Shown one piece after another: positions 12,690 through 24,475 of a stretch of 64,000 nucleotides of DNA. The stretch covers positions 127,501-191,500 of the forward strand of contig CAWZYM010000188.1 of NCBI GenBank assembly GCA_963966185.1, read 5' to 3'. How positions within the stretch are numbered: position 1 is the first letter of the stretch; the number at the start of each line of letters is the position of its first letter. Position numbers and translations under genes: made by a program. Below the pieces are notes generated by a model. The model did not search any database and was not told the origin of the DNA. It worked only from the letters and a program-made list of their open reading frames with translations. Origin of the DNA: Rhabditoides inermis (lineage: Eukaryota; Nematoda; Chromadorea; Rhabditida; Rhabditidae).

Positions 12690-13268
12690 TTCTCCAGTCA
12701 GACTCAACCGCGCAATTCTACGAGCCGGCAGGGTTGCCACGAGGTGAACAGTGAAAAGGTATTCGAGTTCGAGCTTCCCAGGTCCCATAGGCGATAGTTC
12801 GGGGTTCGACGAGAGATGGTAACAAGATACAACAAAACAAATCTCACAAGTGGAGCTGCAGTCTACTAAAAGCAGCGGGTAGAGGTAGAGGCCCCAAGCC
12901 GATTTTTCGAAATTGGAAATGAGTAATGTATACTTTCTTGGAAGCTATCTCTCAAAGTTTCTCTCAATTTCACAAACTCCGCTAACAAAACAAATTTCGC
13001 CCGTAATCGCTGATTGTGAAAAGAGAGAGGCGGCGGTGCCGAATCGCACTCTCTCACAGAGAAGGCGCAGGCGCGGTGAGAGAGAGAGAGCAGAGAGAGT
13101 GCACCAATCGCGGAGGGCGCGAGGGAGCGGGCGGGCACAGCGTGGGAAAGCGAGTTCACTCGCGATGATCAGCATTGCGTTTTTGCATAAAATAGATGGT
13201 TTCATGATATTATAATATATTTATTAAAATATTTAATACTATAATATAATTCATAATATATTTCTATA
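12690..13268. other. Intron or spacer segment
   Basis: No exon recognised. Holds a CT/GA-poor stretch, a GC-rich stretch near 13025-13160 with short GA runs, and an AT-only palindromic stretch at 13206-13268. Confidence 0.4.
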
Positions 13269-14208
13269 TTATCTTTTAAAAGGACTTCCGTAAGAGAAGA
13301 GTTTGTGTTACTCAACGTAATGCAACAAAAGCTCATGCATTTTATCAATCGAAATAGTAAACAAACCTGCTCTTTCTGCAATTAAAACTAATGCGAGCAA
13401 ATGTTGTTTGTCGGGAAATTGATTCCGGTATTCGATCGATTATATATAACTTGTTGAACTATTGGAGCAGGTTTGTGTACTATTTCGATTGATAAAATGC
13501 ATGAGCTTTTGTTGCATTACGTTGAGTAACACAAACTCTTCTCTTACGGAAGTCCTTTTAAAAGATAATGAATGTACTTTTATTGGATTTCATATAAATC
13601 CATGAATCCATCTACATTAACATGAACCACAAAACATTTTTTTAAAGAAATCCAACAGTTCACCCACCTTGTTGAGTCCAAAATTGTATAAAATTTGCAA
13701 AAAAAGAGTTTAGGTAATGCTGATGGGAAAATTTACAATTCCAATGTCATTTCTATGTAAAATCATATATTACAAAAGGTTTGCCACCAGCCGGAACCGA
13801 ACTCGAGCCATGTGTCTCAACGGGCGCAATCGCTAACCACAACACTAATGTGCGCACGACTGAGCACGCGATCTAAACGATATCAGTGCAATCCACAGGC
13901 AGTGCGGATTGTGCACCTCCTGTCTGCTGGGGGCAGCCGGTGCGCGCCACCCCCCCCCCCCTAGAAAACGTTCCGTACACGGGGGATTGCCTGCCCCTCA
14001 GGGGGCGCGCGCGCGTATCTCGCTTCCTACAACAGCTAGCGTTACCAAAATCGAAACTTAACCATTTTATAACATCCTGATAACATCTATCAGCATCACA
14101 TTGTTCTCGTAAATATTCTAAGGGACCTTTCGTTCAGTCGCCTTTTGCCGATTCTAGCGCGCGACTAGGGTTAACACAAACCAACCAGCGCTGCCGCGCT
14201 GGTTGTAA
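13269..14208 (-). mobile_element. 940-bp composite repeat, copy B
   Basis: Nearly identical, in inverse orientation, to 56206-57135 in unc-45. It comprises a 300-bp hairpin (13269-13568) with arms of about 110 bp, a tRNA-like segment with box-B sequence GAGTTCGGTTCCGGC (minus, near 13795), a GC-rich stretch with a C-run, and an outer end carrying the self-complementary CCAGCGCGGCAGCGCTGG. Flanks read TTA and TAA in element orientation. Two copies 42 kb apart that remain this similar imply recent movement. No transposase is encoded. Confidence 0.8.
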
Positions 14209-14481
14209 TTATAGAGCGCATAATGATACGATAATGGTTGATAGGTCAAATAGCAGATCTCGTCATGCTCGTCAGTTTAAGCATATGCGCAGCTTTGTAC
14301 GACCAATAGCGCATATCACAGGCCTTATCAAATTTCATCTCCTGATCAATGTATACAATTTTGGTACCATGATATGCGCTCTGTTGAGAAAAACATATCC
14401 TGAAAGTTTCATGCGATTTGAATGAGAATTGTGCGCGCGCGGATTAAAAGAGTGAAATCGGAGAAAATCACGTGAGAGATG

Positions 14482-14757
14482 CTAGGGGTATCTAGCAGCG
14501 GGGGACGCCGGGGCCTGATCAGAGACATACGGAAAAATGAAAGAGAAGAATTCACAAACTCGCACGTTCCAAATGCGCTCTCTAACTGTTAGCCTAGACC
14601 TGGGAACGACAAGTTTGGGAGAACCGAATCTATCAGTCATGAAATGGAAGAAACGGCTTTCGTCAACCTCCACGAAGCCATACAAAACCTTGTAGAGCAT
14701 CACGATGTCGTTGACCTGGTGACGCTGCTCAAGAGACTGCAGGCAAAGTGCCTGGTT
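14482..14757 (-). pseudogene. LINE reverse-transcriptase C-terminal fragment
   Basis: The minus-strand frame reads LCLQSLEQRHQVNDIVMLYK, then GFVEVDESRFFHF and PRSRLTVRERIWNVRV. This is the typical end of a non-LTR retrotransposon reverse transcriptase: an R-R-x-x-x-D helix, a Y-K-x-x-x-G-x-V-x-V segment and a final R-S-R-L-x-V-R motif. It is cut at 14757, exactly where collinearity with unit 1 resumes, and ends in a stop at 14482. No upstream domains are present. Confidence 0.7.
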
Positions 14758-15704
14758 GGAGAGGGTTTTACTATCGTATGCAATTCATTATGTCAAATGA
14801 TGTCGTTGAATGTATCATAAGAACAAAAGGAACTGACCATTGTGAAAGATGATGCCATAGTCATTTCAAGCAAACTGTGAAACGTATGAGATTGACACAA
14901 AGTGTGGTTTGAACGAGTCTCTCTCTCTCTCTCAACCCTCCCTTCCAGAACCTCCGTAATCTGTCAGTGCTCTACCAACCAGGGTACCAGGGCCGTCCGA
15001 AGGCGCCTCCTGTACGATGGGAACCTGTTGTGCGCCTAGTGAGTGGGCAGTGCTAGAGTGGGCGGGACTAGTGTTCGACTGGGTTTCACCTCTCCATTTC
15101 CAGAAGTCTCCTCTCACTCGCTGGTCAAATGTCCAACCAGTGGTGAGCCTTGCAAATACGTTTCACGAATCTCATAAAACGAGACCAGACTGTCCACAAC
15201 CAATCTGCCGAAATTCATGACATCAAAAGTAGTGATGTAATCGCTTACTTACTTACTTGAATACTTGAATGCTCCTTCAGCTTGCAAGCGCGGAGCCCAT
15301 CTTTCGCCACAGTGAACGGTGATGTAATCGCACACAAAACTATAATTTCTGTTCAGTAACGGTAACTCTTTTCCATAACCAATTGGCCGATAGAATTATG
15401 ATCGAAACAATTTTTATACTCATATAAGAATGAATAGTGTCTATCCAGTTTAGGAAGGAAACACCTGGGAGGCAACTTCCTCAATCAATTGTGTGACTGT
15501 TTGCCTTGCAGCAACGGCGCATCTGTCGGGTCGGCGCAGTGTGTGCGCTCTCTGTGCGTGTGTGCCAATGGAGCCAGCAGCAACGGAGCAGCCTGCCTCA
15601 AGGTTAAAGAAGATCACCGGGGAATAGATTTTATTAGATCCTTATTAGATTTTTTTTCCTCTCCACTTCTCCAGGATCACGATTTGTGCGCAAGCACGTT
15701 ATGA

Positions 15705-16732
15705 TAAACAAATTAACGATTTCTGCATCATGTTTATTGGGGAAACGCTGAAGAATCGTTTTCGCATATTTCAAGTTGCGCTTTGCGCGCGATCAGTGCG
15801 AAACCGCCATGGCACGCGAATGGTGCGGGGACGATTTGAACTGGAGAATTGGCGACAACTTTAGGTCGTTGCAATGATCCGACTGATAGTTAGATCTGAC
15901 CCGAATGACCTGACTGAGCCTACCACTACAGTTGTAAATTCTAGAGCCTTTTTTCGCAAACGAACGCAATGCGTACGATGGCACGGAATGGGTGCGGTCA
16001 GTACGGGACTCATGAAAATTCGTATTCTCGACTGCCAGACGGCGTCCCATATTCGCCCCCATCGGAAACACGACAGAGCAACCGCGTGAGTCAATGAAAA
16101 TCACGTTTTAAACGTGTTGAAGGATTGGTTGGCCAAAAAAAACTCTCAAATTGCCTATGCTGTCTGCGAAAGTAATATATGCACTATGCGTGAAACATAA
16201 CACTGGTTTTGATAATATAACGGGTTACCCATAACATCAACATCTCATTTCAAAATGAATTGTTAATGAAACGAACCATCTTTTTTTATTGAACAATGTT
16301 TCATGCTCATGATATTACAAGATCTGGCGGGTGGACAATTGGAACGTTCTCATCAGGAATGATTTTGAAGAAAGCTGGAAGCGTACATTATAACACAATG
16401 TGTTATCAGTGTTCTTCAACGTGGCGTCAGAGCGTGGCTGTGTATTCGCTCGTTACTTTCAGTTTTGTTTCTGTCATGCTCTTACGTGCAACAATGTCAT
16501 GTTTACAATTTTTGGATTAGGTTCATAAATCATAAATTCTTTTATTCTTGTTTATATTGGAAAATAAAAAAAAACTCTATAATGTTATATATATGCTGAT
16601 GATAACACTCTGACAATTACGGTATCAAAATATTTAGATCTTCTTGAAACATTAAGTGGAGAATAATTTTACCTTCTTGCAAAGATAAGGGATACAGCAG
16701 GATAATAATTTGTAGTTCTGCCGAGCGCAGAC
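15705..16732. other. Spacer
   Basis: Counterpart of 1750-2829. One arm of the palindromic repeat remains at about 15940-16012. No gene supported. Confidence 0.5.
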
Positions 16733-18299
16733 CTAGTGTTGACGCAATGCGGGTGTTTGGGAGTTGTGTGAAGAGACTGTGGGAAGAGTCTGCCCGCTTT
16801 TACAACTTCCTCGGATCTGATTGAATACCTGAACATTGTTGTTGAAACTTATTCTGACTATATACATATAACTATACAAACCTCCCTATTGCCGAGAATC
16901 GTAGATACGCCATTAGCCCCACAGTTGATACATAGTAGAATGGGAACAGAGATATAGGCAATAGGTGCAGAGGAGCCTACAGTGGTTGTTCAAAAGTTTT
17001 GCGAATCAACACAAATATTTACCTATGATGATGGGAAGAATTCGGAATCCCGTCCAAGCGAGAAGATAGACGGAGGAAATAACGCCAAATTGAAGGGCGT
17101 GTCTAAAATACTTATTATTGCGTAAAAAGTTTAGAGAAGAGTGAAATACTTACCTGAACTCTTTCCGCCTTCGCTTCTCGATTGAATTGGATGACATACA
17201 GTTGACCATTACTTTTCGATTCTTCTGCACATAGTGAAAAATCTTAACATTACATTTTATAAAAGTAAAATTACTTCGTCCTTGTGTCTTGTTTTTGTGT
17301 TAAAAAAACATTTTTCGGATTTGCCGAATTTCCCCATACACGGGTATCCCACGTGTTTTGGAAATGTGTCAACTGCATATCTCTCTTTCAGTTTCATTTT
17401 GCCTCACTTTAATATAGCACAGCGCTGCGAATATGGATGTGGTAGTGTTGAGTGGAAGGTCGACAAAGTGATCCGATGAGTTCTCCATTCCCTCTATGGT
17501 AGTGTAAGAGTACGAGAAGACGTTGGGATCAATGGCGAATCTGAAGAAAGTGTGAGTGGAAAGTGTGTGGTGTCTTAGTATCTTGTGCTTCTTATCCATT
17601 GTCTTTATCAACGTCACATTTTACAGAATTCTACCTCTATTTGTTTTGATCGAATAAAAACCACTGACTTCAAACGGTGTCAAATTTAAGTCCCAAAACA
17701 CACTCACGCGCAGCATGGAGTAATATACTGTGACGTGATCGCCATGCCAATAGAAATGGGGACAAGAGCTATGGTACACCAAATAATGGTATGAAGAGTG
17801 AATATCCGCCGCTTAGGAAAGCAGATCACAGTCAACCTGTGATAATGCATCCATAAAACACAGAACTCTTTCGAAACGACCTGTTTAAAGCCATGAGAAT
17901 CTGTGATATGCTAATGTGATACCACAACATCATGAAAATTGAGGAAAACAGTTTGTCGACGGTTCCCGTGCGCGATCCGAACAAGAAATCCTAAATGTCG
18001 TAAGTTGTACAGTATATTAACGTTAACAAAGTACATACTTACCTGTTTGATAATAGCCGGAACAAGGTAGATCAAGTTCAGTAATAGCATGAGTATGTCG
18101 CTGAACAGATTCGACACGATTATGATGTAGATATGGACAAAGTTGGTCCGGCTGAAACGTGTTTATGGCAAATACTGTTATAGTAGTCTTACTTCTTCCA
18201 TACATATTGGATCAGTCCATAGAGGGCCAGGGAATTGATGGACAGCTCGCAAAGAATGAGGAGCGCGAGACATCCGGCGGCAACGAAGTGTTCCTCCAT
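16733..18299 (-). CDS. Srx-like 7TM chemoreceptor, unit 2
   Basis: The exon structure equals that of the unit-1 gene, with first exon 18299-18193 and last exon 16828-16733, and 315 residues. All splice sites are conserved; for example exon 6 has acceptor GTTAAG and exon 7 has ATTTTAG. Sequence differences are scattered substitutions such as CLALLILCEL for CLGLLILCEL in TM1. The TM4-loop motif reads QYITPCC, the more canonical form, where unit 1 has a glutamine. The last intron contains stops, which confirms that the tail exon VFNQIRGSCKSG is spliced on. Function and membrane topology are as for the unit-1 copy. Intact throughout by eye. Confidence 0.85.
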
Positions 18300-19075
18300 A
18301 CTGTAAGACAGTAATCTTCCTTTCTAAAAAAATACAATCTTCCCAAATATATACACTGTGTAAACTACATACAGTACTCGCAACGGTAGTTATTAGAAAA
18401 ATAACGACTGAATAGAGCGTTAGATGAGCGTCGGTTATATAGTATGTATATGGGTGATCAAATGATTAATCCGGCTGCTGAGATGTGCACACACAAGAAA
18501 TGACGCTCTTTACCTCTCCTCTCTCTTCCTCCCTTTCTCCCTCGTTTGCCCTCCTGTGCTCATTGGTTGTAGACATCTTTTTCTGTGAAAAAGATTGCAT
18601 AAACTGCAATTTGCTTGTCATATCACATATAAAAATTTGCATGCTCAAGTGAATTCCATTCATAAAAAGCGCTTGAGTGATTTACATGAATAAGTACTTA
18701 TGATCTTACGAATATGAATAGAGATCATAATCGAAAACCACGTTGCTGAAAATGTGAAGTAGGATCAAAAAATAAAAAAAATCCGACAAACGCTAGTATT
18801 GGCTGAGGGAAATTTGTATCAATTACATTCATTTTCGACAACACTAACAGTGAACGTAATAAACTACTTCAAAATGAAAAAAATCTTAACATTTCACAGA
18901 AGGGGGAATGGAAAAAAATGGGGAAAAAATGGGGAAAAAATGGAAATGTTGGTTATTCTCGAAAAGTTCTGTAGCCGTTGTTCAGAAACATTACAATGAT
19001 CAAACGTATACCGACGCGATGCGACGCACTAGAAATATAGAAGAAAGTTTACTCGAAATCACGGCGAATAGGAAA

Positions 19076-19402
19076 TCACACCATCACACCACCACACTAC
19101 CACACCATCACACCATCATACCACTCACACAACCCACACCTCCACTCCTGTAGACCACCACACCACCCACACCACATATAGGAAATCACACCACCACACC
19201 ATCACACCACCACACCACTCACACAACCCACACCACCATACTACCAAACCATCAACATAATCAGTCGTAGAGAATAGTGTGGTTGTGTTAAGTTGTGGTG
19301 ATGTGATGGTGTTGTGTTGTGGTGGTGTGGTTGTGTGACGGTGTGATGGTGTTGTTGTGTGGTGGTGTGGTGGTGTGGTGGTGTGGTGGTGTGATGGTGT
19401 AA
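19076..19402. repeat. Inverted CACCAC and GTGGTG minisatellite pair
   Basis: A CACCACACCATCA-type array (about 19076-19256) is followed within a few dozen bases by the complementary GTGGTGTGGTG-type array (about 19278-19402), so the pair can form a large hairpin. It is absent at the equivalent place in unit 1. Confidence 0.85.
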
Positions 19403-20178
19403 ACTCCATATTGCCCGAAATCACACAACGAAAACAGTTATCAATCTGGCATACATATCCAGGATCTCATTATATCTCACTGTTCATTTCCTTTATTATA
19501 TACTATTACATGACATTTGGGAGATGCATGTGACAATTTCCGAGTCCCTCACCCGGCACGTCATATAGTAAACGATGTTGTAATGCGCTAACAAAGCAAA
19601 AAAAAAAGCTCAAACATCAGAGATGTTTATCTGATGAAAATTTTGAAGTAGCTTGGACAGAGCAGGAGACGTTCCAGCTCGCATCGAATGATCGTGACGA
19701 TCAGTGGATTTTCCCTTTGATCCCATCATGTTTAGAAAAATCACCCTGCACTATCTGAAGGCGGTGAACGAATAGCACATAGAACCTTCGCGCATCGAAC
19801 CTAACGTTCTTTTCTTTACTTCAATATTCAATCCTTTTACTTTTCGAAATTCGGTTTGTTCCATGTATTATTGCCACTGATATTTCTCCACAGTGATAAG
19901 TTGTGCTTCGCATACTCGATCGTCGTCTTCTGCAATTTCAATGATTCAATGGGCATTCTGCCATTTCCGTAAGAACAAATATCACTCATGTGAATCGGTA
20001 CGTGTAACTTCTATTCACGGTCAATTCCACAGAGTAAATATCACGCAGGAGTACGCAAACGATTACTGGTATTATAGGTAGTACATATACGTATGTATGT
20101 ACCTACTAACTACATTCTAGTGTTCTTCATAATCCGTGCAAATGTTATGTATTTCGTATCGTATGAACACTTGGCTTG

Positions 20179-20315
20179 ATTGTGCGTTGGGAGGGACCAA
20201 CGAACCAACGCCCATTACATAAACACGACACCAAAGAAAAATCATATTATATTTATACTTCATTAGTGACATGTTTATGTATTGTGCGTTGGTTCGTTGG
20301 TCTCCCACGCACAAT
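20179..20315. repeat. Hairpin MITE-like repeat, unit 2 copy
   Basis: Counterpart of 7872-8008, with both arms preserved. Confidence 0.8.
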
Positions 20316-20887
20316 CGCATGTATTCTATTATTTTTATACTTTATGAAATACAAGAGGACGCGTTCTGGTCGAATGAAGATGTCTAGAGCAAAGGACCGC
20401 CTGAGGGACCTGCTCAACACCGGAAAGGGTTGAACAAACGTACCAAGCGTGCATTGAGCCGAAACAAGTCGAAAAAAATCATTTTCAATCCAAAATGGTA
20501 CTGCGGACAAAGCAGATCCAGACTGCCAATATAACCGAGAAATGACGATTCGAAAGACGAAACTAACTTCGTGGCGGGACCATTTTGATCATTTTTATGG
20601 TTTGCATTCAATTCACGTCTTTCACTTGATTACATGACACTGTTCTGCCTAACATATAATTTATGATGATATGTATATGTTTGATTTACTATTCATGGTT
20701 TATGATAATTTGTATACAAACTATGATGAATTTACTATTCACGTATATATTACTGTCATACGAGCACTGATTCACACTGTGTATTTCTTTCTGTTTGCGA
20801 AATGAATTCACTCACATGGTTGCGAAAATCCGTTACACGCGGCGTTCAGACTAAAGTTTGAAATATCTAAAAGTAATAGCCCCCACT

Positions 20888-20968
20888 TTATTTATTTATT
20901 TATATTTTATTGAATGTGTACAACTTCTAACGTTGTACACATTCAATGAATTATAAATAAATAAATTA
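20888..20968. repeat. Unit-2-specific palindrome
   Basis: Arms of about 35 bp built on TTGAATGTGTACAAC and its complement flank the 7-bp loop TTCTAAC. Unit 1 has only the left arm and loop (about 8868-8917) followed by unrelated sequence, so the right arm arose by inverted duplication. Confidence 0.8.
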
Positions 20969-21229
20969 CTGATAAAGACTAATTCGATTGACTACTGACG
21001 AAGCCTAAGATTGACTACTGAGGTATATAATATACATAAACGATAATGAACTTACTATTCACATATACAATCCCTTCGGACAATATGTATCATTTGCATG
21101 TTATTATGTATATGTCTTTCCTATGCCCCGATTTTCCTTTAGATCGTTTCTCGTATGTTCGACGTTTTTCGTATATTCGATAATTTTCGCTTATCATGTT
21201 ACCAATATAAATGTTGCACATAGAATATA

Positions 21230-23031
21230 ATGACGGTGTTTGAACTCGATGGGTGGAACTATATCCTTTACACTATTGAACTTGTTATACTCTTTGCCAC
21301 GCTACCATTCACTTTCACCAATTTCGCCATCTACGGAACAAACAAACGACTGGACGTCAACTTTCGGTGAGCTAAATTTCACAACAACAAAAGCATGGAG
21401 TTTTTCAGAGGACTCACAATTCTTATCTCAATTAGCATCATTTTCGAAGTGATAGATAGAAGTTTGCTAGTGTCACTGAGACTCTGTTGTATCGCCAATC
21501 AGACTAACACCACTGTGGTACAGTTCTCAATTTATCAATTGCAATTTGATAATTGTTACAGCAAATATCGGTTCACATACTCAATATATTCCGACACGTG
21601 ATAATATACTCGTTGTTTTTTATTCTATTAGATAGAACTCTTGCGACGAAATTCACTGAATTCTACATTCGGCACTGGAGTCAGAACCAATCGCGCGCCA
21701 CTTTCACGTCAATATCAGTGGTTAGTAAGCATGTGCTAATGTATTTTCTGTGCATTACCATATAAAGTGGATAGTTTCTAACAAACATTTTTTCAGGTTC
21801 TCTGGGCGGTTATACTCATTGTGGTGAAATTAGGTGGGTTTGTATTTGTTTTATTAGCCATAGAGCGGGATAATAGTGTTTAAAATCTATGAAATACTCT
21901 CTTTGCAGCGTTTGATCTTGAAATCATCGTCTCGAGTTTCAATATGCTTCTGGCACCATTTCAATGCATTGTGAGTTGAAAAAAACATCAAAATCAAAAC
22001 CACATTTAAAACATTTTTTTCTTTGAACGTCAAGATAATTATGATCATATTTTTGTAACGTTTGTATTTTATTAAATACAGTTTCATAGTTTAATTAACC
22101 ACAAAACACTATATTTGCATGCAGGTACTTGTTTGTCTGTACCTCCTCAATCGCAGTCACTACAGACAAAGACACAAGAATATGCTGCAGTTGAGTGAAA
22201 AACACCTAATAAGGTAACCTTTCTCGTTGTTTTATTTTTTATTTATTTTTATTTTCATTTATTATCATTCATTATTATCATCATATCATTATTTATTATC
22301 ATTTATCATTTATTATCATTTATCATTAATTTTCACAAGCGTGATAAACTAATTTGCAGGGACAATATCAAGCTGATATCGATTCTCATTCCCACTACTT
22401 TCCTCAATTCGGTTTGCCAATTCACCATAATCGGGTTGATAGGTGAGTGTTTCTTGAAACTACCGCTGATTGTTTACTTACATGCTATTTTATAGTTTAT
22501 TCCATTTTCTTCACCACAGTACCCCTGGGATTCGACACTGGACACATATCACATGCGTACGATTTGGTAGGCAATCAATAAAGAGATAAAGATAATTAAG
22601 ATTATCTTAAGATTACGATTAAGATATATAGACTAGATTAAGATTATTAACAAGCGTGTAAAAGCATTGCACAACTAATATATGCATAATTTTCAAAGAA
22701 ACACTCTCATTTTACGCTTGGAACACAAGATCAAACATCAAATGTAACAAAATCTGTATGACTTCTCTAGAAATCTTTGATTGATCTTGTGTAATGACAT
22801 CATCAATCAGATCAACATGATGTTGAGAACATGTGATGACGTCATGATCAATGACGTCATGATCATTTCCAGACCTTCGCAGCGCAACGTTTCCTACTGA
22901 GTGCGTGTCTCTGTGTCGGCGGCTGGTGGGAGGGACTGATTGGAAGGAGACGACACAGCAACCAGGCAGTACAGCCAACGAAAACAAGAGAAACCGAGGA
23001 ACACTTTGAGCAAGTCACCAGCACCTGGTAG
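21230..23031 (+). CDS. Sre-like 7TM chemoreceptor, unit 2 (intact)
   Basis: Nine exons as in unit 1, beginning MTVFELDGWNYILY and ending EEHFEQVTSTW, about 293 residues. Exon 1 is 21230-21366, exon 2 is 21409-21517 and exon 3 is 21562-21720. The last exon ends with TAG at 23029-23031. Seven hydrophobic segments, the LDRTLATKF motif after TM3 and the LSEKHLIRDN loop suggest an SRE-type chemoreceptor. Exon 8 reads GFDTGHISHAYDL, with GGA where unit 1 has TGA. The final intron contains two TGACGTCA palindromes, also present in unit 1. This is the copy most likely to be functional. Confidence 0.75.
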
Positions 23032-23482
23032 TTTCGAATTTTTGATATGTTTTTTTTTTTCATTTTTCGTGGTTGTAATGTTAGCATTATTGCTATTCCC
23101 TATTCATAAAAACGTTTTACGTAATTTGTAATAGTTTTTTTTCGACGGCTGCAGATCTCCAGCACTATAGAGAATACTTTACACTTCACAGAATACCAGA
23201 ATACACGTTCGCTGTTTTTAGATTGCGGATTACGGTACCCTTCTAGCTTCTAGTGAATATTAGGGTTATGGTATATGATGGGTAGAAGAAAAAATTCACC
23301 CTTATTGCAATATTACATGTTGAAGACTATTATTGAAGTTTAGCAAAGCCAAATTTGAGCGGATTCTGATAGCGCTCCGGCGCGCTGTCGCGCGCCTACG
23401 CACTAGGTATACGAAAAAGAAAATAGAAGAATAGTTCGTTTTGCATGTTTGATAGTTGATTGCTCTCCAATGACTCTTGCGA

Positions 23483-23650
23483 AGTAACATATACTCTGCG
23501 CCAGAGCGATAGTTTTCGATCTACCTCGCTTGCAGTTCGAAATACGGTGCCATAACCGTCTGTCTCTCTTGTTTTGCGCACTATTGCCAAGAGCTGACTC
23601 TTCGTCTTCCTCTGATCTACCCCACCGCGCGCAACTTATTGCGAGCATAG
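23483..23650. repeat. Dispersed repeat family, copy 1
   Basis: Shares TACCTCGCTTGCAGTTCG, GCCGAGAGCTGACTCT-like and CGCGCGCAACTTATTGCG blocks with 30480-30625 (same orientation) and 31163-31330 (inverted). The minus-strand frame starting MLAISCARW is open in all three copies. Confidence 0.8.
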
Positions 23651-23850
23651 AACTATACACGCAAGGGTTGTAGTTGAAGTGTTCAAGTTCTTCGTATTTT
23701 GTATATGTAGCTTAATTTTTTGTCTTTTCTAACTATCTCTCCTACTTCTTTTTCACCTATTTTATGTTTCACAGATGTGCACCGCCCCATCTCTTTCTCC
23801 TCTACACTGTTCTGTCTACTTTCCATCCTATCTCCCTCCTCCTTCCCCCG

Positions 23851-23901
<51 letters not shown>

Positions 23902-24169
23902 TCTCTCTCTTTCTCTCTTTCTCTCTTTCTCTCTTTCTCTCTCTCTTTCCCCTCAACACAGTTCTACTCTCCCCTATCTCTCCTCTCTCTCTTCTCCCTC
24001 TACCACTGTCTCCCTATCTCTTTCTCTCTTTTTCTTTCTCTCTCAGTATTATGTTCTCTAGAAACGGTATTATATTCTCTATTGTCTACTCTACTGTCAA
24101 CTTTCTAGAGACAATACTAATACTACATATGCTCTTGTTTGTCTACTGCATCTTTTTCTTTCAATGTGA

Positions 24170-24305
24170 CAAAAACTTTCTAGAGACAGTACTATGGCAC
24201 CTTCTATCTACTATTCTACTCTCACGTCTGCAGCAGTCACTGCGACTATGGAGAGACAGTTATGCCTATTCTCCCTCCTTTCTCCTCCTCCTCCTCCTCC
24301 TCCTC

Positions 24306-24347
<42 letters not shown>

Positions 24348-24475
24348 CCAATCTCAAGTCTTCGCAGCGGTGACAACAACATTCTAGAAAAAGTACTATG
24401 TTACCTTCTGTCTACTCTTCTACTCTCACATCTGAAGTAGTCACTGCGACTTCGAGAGACAGTTATGAAGTCATG
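24170..24475. repeat. Tandem 100-bp blocks
   Basis: Two similar blocks, about 24177-24265 and 24378-24475, share TTCTAGA, a CTATCTACT-type stretch and AGTCACTGCGACT, separated by a CTC/CT run. Confidence 0.7.

Larger units (their letters stand above)
12572..15704 (+). pseudogene. Cysteine-rich secreted-type gene, unit 2, interrupted
   Basis: Four exon-like segments match the unit-1 remnant plus one extra: 12572-12655 (ACGTNNACPSVNGC, then CCPMQCPQ), 14949-15038, 15512-15602 and 15675-15704. The first has an acceptor AACCAG and donor GTAATC and is in phase. The second has small indels relative to 1177-1265 that destroy the cysteine frame and remove the C-T-M-G-T-C pattern. The last two are intact and in phase with each other. 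The intron after the first exon has taken up the 940-bp composite element and a LINE tail. The gene is therefore probably dead here, although the missing 5' exon of unit 1 survives. Confidence 0.45.
18300..21229. other. Intergenic region between receptors, unit 2
   Basis: Collinear with 4642-9179 minus the two mobile elements found there. Contains the CAC/GTG arrays (19076-19402), the hairpin repeat (20179-20315) and a new palindrome (20888-20968). No coding sequence is supported. Confidence 0.5.

Noticed and set aside
13886..14080. ORF shared by 13886-14080 and 56302-56502
   Set aside because: It lies inside the GC-rich block of the composite repeat. Identity reflects the repeat, and the frame has no recognisable domain.
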